NCBI GenBank assembly: GCA_021205755.1
Contig: JAJPWX010000018.1
Span: forward strand, 1 to 57,306
Origin: Lachnospiraceae bacterium
Lineage (GTDB): Bacteria; Bacillota; Clostridia; Lachnospirales; Lachnospiraceae
Length of the DNA stretch: 57,306 nucleotides
Direction of reading: 5' to 3'
This document shows, piece by piece, positions 7,567 through 15,653 of this stretch; the first letter of the stretch is position 1; the number at the start of each line of letters is the position of its first letter. The notes under the pieces were generated by a model, which was not told the DNA's origin, searched no databases, and saw nothing but the letters and a program-made list of their open reading frames with translations. Made by a program: the position numbers and the translations under genes.

Positions 7567-9225
7567 ATGGCAGGAGAGAAGAGAAAGAGAGTTCTTTCAC
7601 CAGCGAGTATTCTGAGAGGAATGGTTATATTACTGTTTCTTATGCTCATCTTTTTGACTACAGGCTACAGGCAAATTGGAAATGAAACAGAGATTATCAT
7701 CGGAGAGGATGATATTGCTTCAGTTGACCAGAAATCTGAGACGGAGGAGTTGCTCTGTGAAGAGACAGAAATCATATCCGAGAAGCTCACAGTCGCTATT
7801 GATCCTGGACATCAGGGAAGTTGGGTGGATATGACAGACACAGAGCCTCTTGGACCTGGTTCTTCGGAAATGAAAACAAAATCTTCTACTGGGACGCAGG
7901 GAAGTTATAGTGGTCTTGCTGAATATGCGCTGAATCTGGAGATTGCTTTGCTGTTGCGTTCAGAATTGGAGGAACGAGGCTATGAGGTGATCCTGACGCG
8001 GGAGGACAATGATACTGCCATCAGTAATGCAGAGCGTGCAATTTTGGCTTATGAAGAGGGCGGTGATATTTATGTGCGCATTCATGCAAATGGTTCTGAG
8101 GATTCCAGCATAAGCGGCGCACTTGCGATGGTTCCTTCTTCGTCAAACTCTTATGTGGCATATCTTGCGGAGGATTCATATCTGTTAGCGGAGTGTATTC
8201 TGAATTCTTATTGTAACATTGCAGGCTTTTCATCTCTTGGCATTCAGTATACAGATAGTATGACTGGAATAAACTGGAGTCAGATTCCAGTGATGATCCT
8301 GGAGATGGGGTTTATGACAAATGAATCGGATGATCTGCGTATGGCTGATGCTTCCGTACAAGAACTGATGGTACAGGGTATTGCAGATGGGATCGATGAT
8401 TATTTTATTCAGAAGGGGCAAAAGACAGTGGAGGCTGAGGTGCTTATGAATTCTCTGATAGAAATGCTTGGGGAACGCTATATTTATATTTCTGAGACTC
8501 AGGGAGAGAACTGGGCAGTTAGTGTAAAATCTCTAACAGAAAACTCTGCGGGAAACATTAATGGCGATGTGCAAATGAAGTCGGCCAGTGTGCTTAAGAC
8601 TTTTATTATGGCTGCTATTTATGATCGGGTTTATTACCCGTATTCAGAGGAACGACGGATTGTGGTGGAAGAATCCTATGAAGGAGAACTGGCAGATTTA
8701 ATTACTGCGATGATCACAGTCAGCGACAATACAGCGTCTAATACTTTGGTGACTATGTTAGGAGCTGGTGATGTACAGGCCGGAATGGACGTGGTGAATC
8801 AGTTTCTGAAGGAGAATGGTTATACCGGAACTCATATGGGGCGGTTGTTCTTGGAAGAGAATCCTTCCGACGACAATTATACAACTGCGAATGACTGCTG
8901 TGCTTTGTTGGAAAGAATTTATAATGGCACTTGTGTGGGAGTGGCGGCTTCGGCGGAGATGTATGCATATTTAAAACAGCAGACAAACATTACGAAAATT
9001 CCGGCGGCTCTGACGGATACGGATTCTATCGTGGCGAATAAGACGGGTGAGCTTGCTGGGGATTATGGCGATTATGTAGAAAATGACATCGCCATTGTAG
9101 AAAAAGGAGATCAGGCATACTTGCTTTGTATACTCAGTAGCGATCTTCAGGACAATCAGACTGCAGTTGCACAGATTGTTCAGATTTCCAGACTGGTTTA
9201 TGAAGTTTTGATCGAAAAATTTTGA
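7567..9225 (+). CDS. Membrane-anchored N-acetylmuramoyl-L-alanine amidase fused to a serine beta-lactamase-like domain
   Basis: The 552-residue protein has a cytoplasmic basic start, one helix at about 18-33, and two extracellular catalytic domains. The first (about 74-282) is an Amidase_3 zinc amidase, which cuts the bond between MurNAc and the stem peptide: His82 in DPGHQG, Glu119 in LAEYALN, His173 in RIHANG and Glu246 in LEMGFMTN are all present. The second (about 300-552) has the complete penicillin-interacting serine hydrolase set: SVLK (Ser341, Lys344), SDN (386-388) and KTG (492-494), closest to class A beta-lactamases. Both domains look active. The ATG at 7567 is chosen because AGAAAGGA ends 6 bases before it. 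It could combine wall hydrolysis with beta-lactam hydrolysis or sensing; which one is inference. Confidence 0.88.
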   Translation: MAGEKRKRVLSPASILRGMVILLFLMLIFLTTGYRQIGNETEIIIGEDDIASVDQKSETEELLCEETEIISEKLTVAIDPGHQGSWVDMTDTEPLGPGSSEMKTKSSTGTQGSYSGLAEYALNLEIALLLRSELEERGYEVILTREDNDTAISNAERAILAYEEGGDIYVRIHANGSEDSSISGALAMVPSSSNSYVAYLAEDSYLLAECILNSYCNIAGFSSLGIQYTDSMTGINWSQIPVMILEMGFMTNESDDLRMADASVQELMVQGIADGIDDYFIQKGQKTVEAEVLMNSLIEMLGERYIYISETQGENWAVSVKSLTENSAGNINGDVQMKSASVLKTFIMAAIYDRVYYPYSEERRIVVEESYEGELADLITAMITVSDNTASNTLVTMLGAGDVQAGMDVVNQFLKENGYTGTHMGRLFLEENPSDDNYTTANDCCALLERIYNGTCVGVAASAEMYAYLKQQTNITKIPAALTDTDSIVANKTGELAGDYGDYVENDIAIVEKGDQAYLLCILSSDLQDNQTAVAQIVQISRLVYEVLIEKF

Positions 9226-9270
9226 TAAGTTGTATTTTGAGATACTTTGAGTTTTATGAGTTTTGAGTAT

Positions 9271-9320
9271 GAAAGAATCCTGGTGGTTGTTATGCACATA
9301 TGCCGCAGGGTTCTTTTTTT
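9271..9320 (+). terminator. Terminator after the amidase fusion gene
   Basis: AGAATCCTG (9274-9282) pairs with CAGGGTTCT (9306-9314, one G-T pair) around a 23-base loop, followed by a run of T. The following 240 bases to the next gene hold only the promoter at 9336-9364. Confidence 0.7.
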
Positions 9321-9335
9321 ATCACAAAAAATCAC

Positions 9336-9364
9336 TTGACAAGCAACTAAAAATGATGCATAAT
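9336..9364 (+). promoter_or_regulatory. Promoter of the kinase/surface-protein cluster
   Basis: TTGACA (9336-9341) and CATAAT (9359-9364) are 17 bases apart. They leave a 5' leader of about 190 bases before the kinase gene, in which I see no clear riboswitch fold. Confidence 0.65.
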
Positions 9365-9561
9365 ATCACTTACAATAATTAACAATTAATTAAAGCAATT
9401 CTCAAACACATATAACTTCTTGATATTATTTGAAATATTCTTATTGATTTGTATACCAGATTTGATTCGATGTAAAAAATGGTAACAGTTCAGTCTTCTA
9501 TTCGCTTTTTGAAAGCGTAGCTTGCCAGTAATCTACGAAAGTAACAGAAAGAAGGGATGAT

Positions 9562-11352
9562 TTGACTCGAAAAGAATACACTTTGCCAAGAAACAGTGGC
9601 TATCGAATTGTGCGGCGCCTCGGAAGCGGAGGAGAGGGGACGGTTTATTTGGTCTGTCATTTATGTACAGAACAATTGCGGGCTGCGAAGGTTCTGACAA
9701 ATGTCCGCATGGATCGAAAGCATGAGTTGGATATGATGAAACACCTCAATCATCCTTCGCTTCCGAAAATAATGGATGTACTGGAGCAAGATGGATACCT
9801 GTGGCTAATTATGGAATATATCCAGGGGCGTCGCCTGGATCAGATTGTGTCAAAGGGCATGACTCATGAACAATTGTGGTCGGTGGCTTCCCAGTTATCA
9901 CTGGTGCTGATGTATCTTCATAGCAGAAGGGAACCGGTGCTGCATCTGGATATCAAACCGTCCAATATTCTGCTGCGTCCGGATCAGACTCTTGTATTGA
10001 TTGATTTTGGAACTTCGATACGTGGACATTCGATAGAAGAAAACGCTGGAAAATATGGAACCAGAGGCTTCGCTGCACCGGAACAACAGCAAAGAGATGG
10101 GATAGTTGATGTGAGAACGGATCTGTACGGTGCAGGTGCGGTGCTGTATTATTGCTGTTATGGGCATATCCCGGTGGAAGATGAGATTTCTTTTTTAAGG
10201 GCAGGAAAATATTTGCAACACCTAAGGTTTAACCGTATCATAAACAAATGTCTGCAGGAAAATCCGGATAAACGTTATCAGGACAGTCGGCGTCTATATA
10301 ATGCCATTTGTAAAGCGCAGAGAGCGGAAAAGTTCTGGCAGAAGATTAGGAAAACATTTGCCGCAACGCTGCTTTTGCTGTCTGTGATAATCTTGTTTAT
10401 TAATAGTCTGCCGAAGTATTCAGACAATTATTTGGACACAGCAGGGGCTGCTTCGGATCGTGCCTTAGAAGATATATCACAGCGTTTCACAGAAATCAGC
10501 TCGGAAATTGTTTTGGAAACGACTACGGAAAGTGCACAGAATGTGATTCATTTTTATGATACTGAAAGGGAATCTGAGTTGGAATCAGTCAATGAGATAG
10601 AATACCATCGCCTTTTGGATATGGCCGGAGGAATGGGATTTTCGCAGGCGGTAGAATGTTATCAACGAGCGTCGGAGTTGTATCCGGGGGATAGTGAATG
10701 GTTTTTACAAATTCTGGAGCAGGTGACATCGGACGGAATATTTGAAGCAGAGGAAGAGAATGCAGTGAAAGAATTGATCTATGCGACTTCGATGGATTCT
10801 GGGAGCACCGCTCTGGAACAGTTAGCTGTTGATGCGAGAGCTTATGGTCTGTTTACTTATCGTATGGGACTGGCGTATTGGTATTATTATGACGGAACCG
10901 GGGGAAAGAGCGCAGCTGCATGGTGGTTTCGCCTTGCAATGGATTCGCAAGACAAAGAAAGTAATGTAGACTGGCTGGAAAGTGCTGTGGTTCTTTCGAG
11001 AATTGGTTCTTACTATGGAATGCTTGGGAGTACGATTGCGGAAGAGGAACGGGAAACGAAGGAATGGGATTACTGGAACGATTTAAAAGAATTGTGGCAA
11101 TTGTATCAGGAACAGGAGGAAAAAACGGAAATTCGAACACAGACAGCGGAAGAAATGCTCACCTTGATTGTCCTGAAATCTGGCATGCTGCGTGAATATG
11201 GTGCAAGCCGGGAAGATGTGACAGAAGTACTTGATGCAATAGAGGAATTTATAAACAGAACCTTAATAGCAGATGATCAAAAGGAATTTGAAACCCTGGA
11301 AGAACAAAGCAAAGCGGCAAGAACCGCATTGGAACGGGCGTATCAGGAATAA
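9562..11352 (+). CDS. Transmembrane Ser/Thr protein kinase with helical-repeat ectodomain
   Basis: The 596-residue protein starts with a Hanks-type kinase domain (about 14-250): glycine loop GSGGEG at 21-26, ATP-binding Lys43 (AAKVL), HLDIKPSN with catalytic Asp130 and Asn135, DFG at 148-150, and APE at 172-174. The catalytic loop reads HLD rather than HRD, so it is a non-RD kinase that may not need activation-loop phosphorylation. One helix at about 266-282 leads to a 310-residue outside part with no PASTA repeats; it looks all-helical and TPR- or Sel1-like (FSQAVECYQRASELYPGD; AYWYYYDGTGGKSAAAWWFR). The start is TTG, chosen because the nearby ATG at 9557 stops after two codons and GAAGGGATGAT precedes the TTG. 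It heads a set of membrane ectodomain proteins; no PP2C phosphatase or FHA partner is in the window. Confidence 0.9.
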   Translation: MTRKEYTLPRNSGYRIVRRLGSGGEGTVYLVCHLCTEQLRAAKVLTNVRMDRKHELDMMKHLNHPSLPKIMDVLEQDGYLWLIMEYIQGRRLDQIVSKGMTHEQLWSVASQLSLVLMYLHSRREPVLHLDIKPSNILLRPDQTLVLIDFGTSIRGHSIEENAGKYGTRGFAAPEQQQRDGIVDVRTDLYGAGAVLYYCCYGHIPVEDEISFLRAGKYLQHLRFNRIINKCLQENPDKRYQDSRRLYNAICKAQRAEKFWQKIRKTFAATLLLLSVIILFINSLPKYSDNYLDTAGAASDRALEDISQRFTEISSEIVLETTTESAQNVIHFYDTERESELESVNEIEYHRLLDMAGGMGFSQAVECYQRASELYPGDSEWFLQILEQVTSDGIFEAEEENAVKELIYATSMDSGSTALEQLAVDARAYGLFTYRMGLAYWYYYDGTGGKSAAAWWFRLAMDSQDKESNVDWLESAVVLSRIGSYYGMLGSTIAEEERETKEWDYWNDLKELWQLYQEQEEKTEIRTQTAEEMLTLIVLKSGMLREYGASREDVTEVLDAIEEFINRTLIADDQKEFETLEEQSKAARTALERAYQE

Positions 11353-11397
11353 CGGAAATTTTGTAAAAAGTCAGGATCAGGCAGAGGAGGAAGAAAA

Positions 11398-14028
11398 GTG
11401 TCGAAGAAAAGGCTGAGAAAGATAGAGCTGGAGAAGAGAACTGCAAAGAAAAGAAGACGAAGAATTGCTCTGATCACTATGGTTGGAATTCTACTCGCAG
11501 GAGTTGAGAATTGTCTGCTTCTGCCATACGGAAAGGATAATGTTGCAGGAGCGGGGAGATTGTGGAATGTATCTGAGGGACAAGTATGGAGTGAGACAGA
11601 GACAGAATCTGAAAATGAATATTTTTTTGAATATGACGGCGAAACAGAAGGCGAAGCGGGAAAGGAGATGGAATCTGACAGCGAAATAGAAAGTGAATTG
11701 GAGAGCGAGACTGAGACAGAAAGCGAAACAGAGACAGAAAGCGAAACAGAGACAGAAAGCGAGGCAGAGATCGAGACAGAAACAGAGGGTGTGACAGAGA
11801 CGGAAACGGAGACCGAAAGCGAGAGCGAGCCGGAAGTAGAGAGCGAGACAGAGACGGAAAGCGAGAGTGAGACAGAGGCGGGGAGCGAAACAGAGGCAGA
11901 AAGCGAGATGGAGACCGAGAGCGAGGCCGAGACAGAGTGCGAGACAGAGTGCGAGACAGAAAAAGAATCAGAAAATGTTGTAGAAACGGAAACAGATAAT
12001 AAGACAGAAGTAGAATCAAATAGTGAGTCTAAATTGGGAAATGAATCTGAGATTCAGACGGAAACAAATTCTGAGAGTGACATGATAAAAGAAACGGAAT
12101 TACAGGCAGGCTGCGAGACCATAGAGCGTGGGGTGCATTATGAAATAACAGGGGATGCACAGTCCTGGTATCGTGATAACAATGGTTTATTGTGGATTAA
12201 AACGGGGACTGCGGTTTATGCAGAGCCGATTTCAGGCAGTGGTTATAATACAGGAAGCAGCCTGGAAAATCTGACAGTGGATGGTATTTTTTCTTTTCGC
12301 TTAAAGAAGATTAAAAAAGATGGCTCCGTTACAAAAGAGTCATCTCTTCAGGAAGAAAAGTATTACGTTGATGGAGAAGCTCCGTCTGCACGATTTCAGA
12401 CATCCGGAAACCAATTGGGTGAAATAGTATATGCTGCGGGAAGCTGTTCGGTTTCCTTTACTGTAGAGCCAGATGGGAAGAGCGGTCTCAAAGGAACTTT
12501 CTATAAAGTGCTGCCTTGTGACGTAAATGGAAGTGTAATGGAAAACGCGGAAACGGTAGCCTGGACAGACAGCAATTCCATGGCTTCAATTTCGATTTCC
12601 GAGGAAGGGTTGTTCCGGGTTTATGTGAAAACGGTAGATATGGTAGGCAATGTTGCCTATTCTCGAAGCAGCGTAATTTGTGTGGATGGTACCGCACCGG
12701 TTATCACGATTTCAGGAGTAGAGGAACAGACAGCAAATTCGGGCAGCGTATGTCTATTGATAAGCTGTACGGATGCCTGGTATAAGACCGGATCTTTACA
12801 GGTGAGTATTACAGGGGCAAATCAGAGAAATATGCCTGCTCTGAAAGAGAGAGCAGACAGTGATACTGGCGCATGGATAGAATACTATGATTTTCCTCAA
12901 TCTCTGAGTTATGATGATATCTATACGATCTCAGTGACAGCAGAGGATTTGACAGGAAATATTGGTTGTAAAACCATACAGTTTTCTATAAATCGTTTTG
13001 GATCTGCTTATGATTTATCAGAAGAAACCAAGACTATACTGGAACAGTACTTTCTCTCTGAAGCCTGTGATGTGGTGTTTTATGAAACAAATATTGATTA
13101 TGTGGGAGAGTCTTTCATTTACTGCAGACACGATGGAATTCTAAGGGAGCTCACAGCTGGGGTCGAATACCAGGTAACAATGGAAGGCAGTGAATCAACA
13201 TGGAAGCGGTATTGCTATACTGTACCAGCGAGATATTTCTCTCAGGAGGGTGTATATGAACTGTTGCTTGTGTCGCAGGATATGGCGCAGAACCAGAGCG
13301 ATACCGGGATGCAACAGAAAAGAGTCACATTTGTTATAGACTGGAGTGCCCCTACATGTACAATAAGTGGGATAAAAAATGGAGAAATATACGAAGGAGA
13401 GACAGTGACCGCATTTGTGATTCCGAGTGATAATCTGGGACTGAGTTGCCTTCGAATTTATCATAACAGTGAATTGTTTTTTGAAAATAAGAATCAGCCG
13501 GTATCCGGAGAAGCGATAAAAATCATGCTGGAAAACAGCCGGGAGTGGCAGACACTGCAGGTGTGGCTGTGCGATATGGCGGGGAATGAATATTGGAGTG
13601 ACGAAATTCCGGTATTTATCAGCAATGGGGAAGAAAACGTTCCTGCTTATGAAAAGATTCGAAAAAGTGCAATGGAGTTGGCCGAGGAAGCGGCCGCATC
13701 GCAAGACGCAGATGATGTGGAAAAATCTTACAGTGAGCCAAATGAACAGAATGGAGAAGAAACAGAGTCAATGGAGGATAACGACATAATAGGGGAGGAT
13801 ACTTCCTTAGAGAGTGTGTCCGCAGAAGGTTCAGAGAATGGGTTGTCCACTGGGGGTGCCGTTGATACACAGTATTCCGGGGGAGCCAGAACAATGTCAG
13901 ACGGAGAGGGAGTTTTGACAAAAAACAGTGATAAAAGAGCTGGCTGGATTATGCTGGCAATTGGTTTTGTTATATTTACTGCAACGATATTTTCTGTATC
14001 CCCGATTTTCGGAAGAAGATTCAAATAG
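11398..14028 (+). CDS. Large surface protein with Glu/Thr/Ser repeat stalk and Ig-like domains, anchored at both ends
   Basis: I do not recognise a named family. The 876-residue protein has a very basic N-terminus, a helix at about 22-43, then about 170 residues made almost only of Glu, Thr and Ser in units such as ETESETE (about 65-235). The rest is beta-rich with at least two Ig-like modules recognisable by DGTAPVITISG and WSAPTCTISG, typical of bacterial Ig-like repeats. A second acidic stretch precedes a C-terminal helix (GWIMLAIGFVIFTATIF) and basic end. The start is GTG with GGAGGAAG before it. It lies 45 bases after the kinase, so it is probably in the same operon and could be a ligand, partner or substrate of it. 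The acidic repeat is likely an extended stalk and may be O-glycosylated; both are inference. Confidence 0.82.
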   Translation: MSKKRLRKIELEKRTAKKRRRRIALITMVGILLAGVENCLLLPYGKDNVAGAGRLWNVSEGQVWSETETESENEYFFEYDGETEGEAGKEMESDSEIESELESETETESETETESETETESEAEIETETEGVTETETETESESEPEVESETETESESETEAGSETEAESEMETESEAETECETECETEKESENVVETETDNKTEVESNSESKLGNESEIQTETNSESDMIKETELQAGCETIERGVHYEITGDAQSWYRDNNGLLWIKTGTAVYAEPISGSGYNTGSSLENLTVDGIFSFRLKKIKKDGSVTKESSLQEEKYYVDGEAPSARFQTSGNQLGEIVYAAGSCSVSFTVEPDGKSGLKGTFYKVLPCDVNGSVMENAETVAWTDSNSMASISISEEGLFRVYVKTVDMVGNVAYSRSSVICVDGTAPVITISGVEEQTANSGSVCLLISCTDAWYKTGSLQVSITGANQRNMPALKERADSDTGAWIEYYDFPQSLSYDDIYTISVTAEDLTGNIGCKTIQFSINRFGSAYDLSEETKTILEQYFLSEACDVVFYETNIDYVGESFIYCRHDGILRELTAGVEYQVTMEGSESTWKRYCYTVPARYFSQEGVYELLLVSQDMAQNQSDTGMQQKRVTFVIDWSAPTCTISGIKNGEIYEGETVTAFVIPSDNLGLSCLRIYHNSELFFENKNQPVSGEAIKIMLENSREWQTLQVWLCDMAGNEYWSDEIPVFISNGEENVPAYEKIRKSAMELAEEAAASQDADDVEKSYSEPNEQNGEETESMEDNDIIGEDTSLESVSAEGSENGLSTGGAVDTQYSGGARTMSDGEGVLTKNSDKRAGWIMLAIGFVIFTATIFSVSPIFGRRFK
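11702..12000 (+). repeat. Imperfect GA-rich coding repeat (Glu/Thr/Ser codons)
   Basis: Units of 6 to 18 bases built on GAGACAGAAAGCGAA are repeated many times, best preserved at 11707-11762. All units are multiples of three, so gain or loss would change stalk length without a frameshift. Confidence 0.85.
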
Positions 14029-14084
14029 ACATTTTGTCTTAAGTGTGTTATGATGCCCCGTGAAGGGGTGAGATATAAATAATT

Positions 14085-15572
14085 ATGAGGAAGACGAGGA
14101 ATATAATAAAGCGCAACAGTGGATTTGTGGTTGGATGCGTTTTAGTCGCTGGAGCCTCTTTCCTTACGGTAGATTTATTCCTGTCGGATGTTCTGTCGGC
14201 GGAGATGTTTATGGAAAATCCTTCTGAGGAAGAAAATACGGAGGTAGTGTCAGAAGAGTTAATTTCCATTCCGGATGAGACAGAGGACATTCGAACCTAT
14301 CAGACGGATGCTTTTACTGTTACAGCTTCTGGCGAAATCGAAGATGGTATAGAGACAGAAGAAAGCGACGAGGAAGAGACGGAAACAGAGACTGAATTGG
14401 AATCGGAGACAGAGACAGAATCGGAGTCGGAAGAGGAGACGGAACCGGAATCAGAAACTGAGTCAGAAACCATGACGGAAACGGGCGATGAGGCAGAACA
14501 GGAGACAGAAGAACCTGAGACAAAGGGAGCGACGGGGTCTGAGAAAACTACAGTAAAGACAGAAACCAATAATGATACCGAGACGGATTCTCCAGCTAGT
14601 GCAAGTACGGGGAGTACTTTATACTCTACAGAAAGCAGTGAATCAAGTTCCAAAGGAAGCGGCACAAGCACTACAGGAAGTAGTACAAGCACTACAGGAA
14701 GCAGTACGAGCAGCGGAAGCAGTGCAAACACTACAGGAAGTAATTCGAGTTCTGCAAATATAAATGCTGGTAGTACAGCTGGCGTGAGCAGTGGGAAGAA
14801 TACAGGCAGCATCAGTTCTTCAGACAATGGAAACACCGCGAACAGCGGAAGCAGTACGAGTACCGGGAGCAGCACGAACAGCGGAAGCAGCACGAACAGC
14901 GGAAGCAGTACGAGCAGCGGAAGCAGCACGAACAGCGGAAGCAGCACGAACAGCGGAAGCAGCACGAACAGCGGAAGCAGTACGAGCAGCGGAGGCAGCA
15001 CGAGTACCGGGAGCAGCACGAGCACCGCCAGCAGCAGTTCCAGCAGTGTAAACGATGGATGGGTAGTCGTGGATTCGGATGATAATATTACGATCTGGAC
15101 TTATCAGGGTTCGAGCAGTTCTGCTGCAAGCAGCTCAAGTACGGGAAGCTCAAGTACGGGAAGCTCAAGTACGGGAAGCTCCAGTTCGAGCAGCTCAAGT
15201 ACGGGAAGCTCTGGCACGGGCAGTTCCAGTTCAAGCAGCTCCAGTTCAGGAAGTTCCGGTTCGACTTCATCTGCTACGACGGCTAGCGATTCTGATACAA
15301 TTATTTCCGGAATCAGCAGCCGATATATCAGCGAAAGTGAATTATACGGTTATAGTCTGAGTGAGCTTCGCATTATTCGAAATGAAATTTTTGCGCTGCA
15401 CGGAAGAATGTTTGATTCGGAGGATTTACAGGAGTATTTTAACCAGAAGTCCTGGTATACGGCACTTTACACTCCGGAAGAATTTGATGCCAATATGTTC
15501 TCTTATCTGAACGAGTATGAGAAAGCGAATTTGAATGTAATTCTCGCTTATGAAGAATCAATAGGTGGCTGA
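14085..15572 (+). CDS. Membrane-anchored protein with Ser/Thr/Gly stalk and C-terminal YARHG domain
   Basis: The 495-residue protein has a basic start, one helix at about 12-32, an acidic Glu/Thr/Ser tract (about 90-160), then about 250 residues of Ser, Gly, Thr and Asn in short repeats such as GSSTNS and GSSST. The last 80 residues form a YARHG domain (LSELRIIRNEIFALHGRMF, then YFNQKSWYTAL), an extracellular module found on many Firmicutes surface proteins; its binding partner is unknown. The ATG at 14085 is preceded by AAGGGGTG at 14 bases, which is rather far, and that site lies in a small hairpin (CCCC/GGGG, 14056-14068), so translation may be weak or controlled. It lies 56 bases after the previous ectodomain gene. 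Confidence 0.85.
   Translation: MRKTRNIIKRNSGFVVGCVLVAGASFLTVDLFLSDVLSAEMFMENPSEEENTEVVSEELISIPDETEDIRTYQTDAFTVTASGEIEDGIETEESDEEETETETELESETETESESEEETEPESETESETMTETGDEAEQETEEPETKGATGSEKTTVKTETNNDTETDSPASASTGSTLYSTESSESSSKGSGTSTTGSSTSTTGSSTSSGSSANTTGSNSSSANINAGSTAGVSSGKNTGSISSSDNGNTANSGSSTSTGSSTNSGSSTNSGSSTSSGSSTNSGSSTNSGSSTNSGSSTSSGGSTSTGSSTSTASSSSSSVNDGWVVVDSDDNITIWTYQGSSSSAASSSSTGSSSTGSSSTGSSSSSSSSTGSSGTGSSSSSSSSSGSSGSTSSATTASDSDTIISGISSRYISESELYGYSLSELRIIRNEIFALHGRMFDSEDLQEYFNQKSWYTALYTPEEFDANMFSYLNEYEKANLNVILAYEESIGG
14841..15030 (+). repeat. Tandem 18-bp coding repeat (GSSTNS/GSSTSS)
   Basis: About ten near-identical copies of an 18-base unit such as AGCAGCACGAACAGCGGA run head to tail and differ mainly at two codons (AAC/AGC). 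Several neighbouring copies are identical, which suggests recent slippage or conversion. Confidence 0.9.
15129..15260 (+). repeat. Tandem 15-bp coding repeat (GSSST)
   Basis: The unit AGCTCAAGTACGGGA is repeated perfectly about three times from 15135 and then degrades into AGTTCCAGC-type units coding Ser and Gly. Confidence 0.85.
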
Positions 15573-15653
15573 TAGGAGACGAACGAATATACATCGGAAG
15601 CATTTGCCAGGGAAAGCAGGGAAGCAGATGCGGACAGAGGATGGAGGATTGGC

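Noticed and set aside
9371-9560. Possible riboswitch in the kinase leader
   Set aside because: The leader is AT-rich and I could not find a conserved riboswitch core or an expression-platform hairpin.
14300-15025. Minus-strand frame with repeated LVLLPLFVLLPL
   Set aside because: It is the antisense reading of the Ser/Thr repeats of the YARHG protein; the hydrophobic look is an artefact of the repeat.
14841-15030. Regular spaced repeats that might suggest a CRISPR array
   Set aside because: The repeats are contiguous, in frame and code for a Ser/Thr/Gly stalk; there are no unique spacers and no cas genes.
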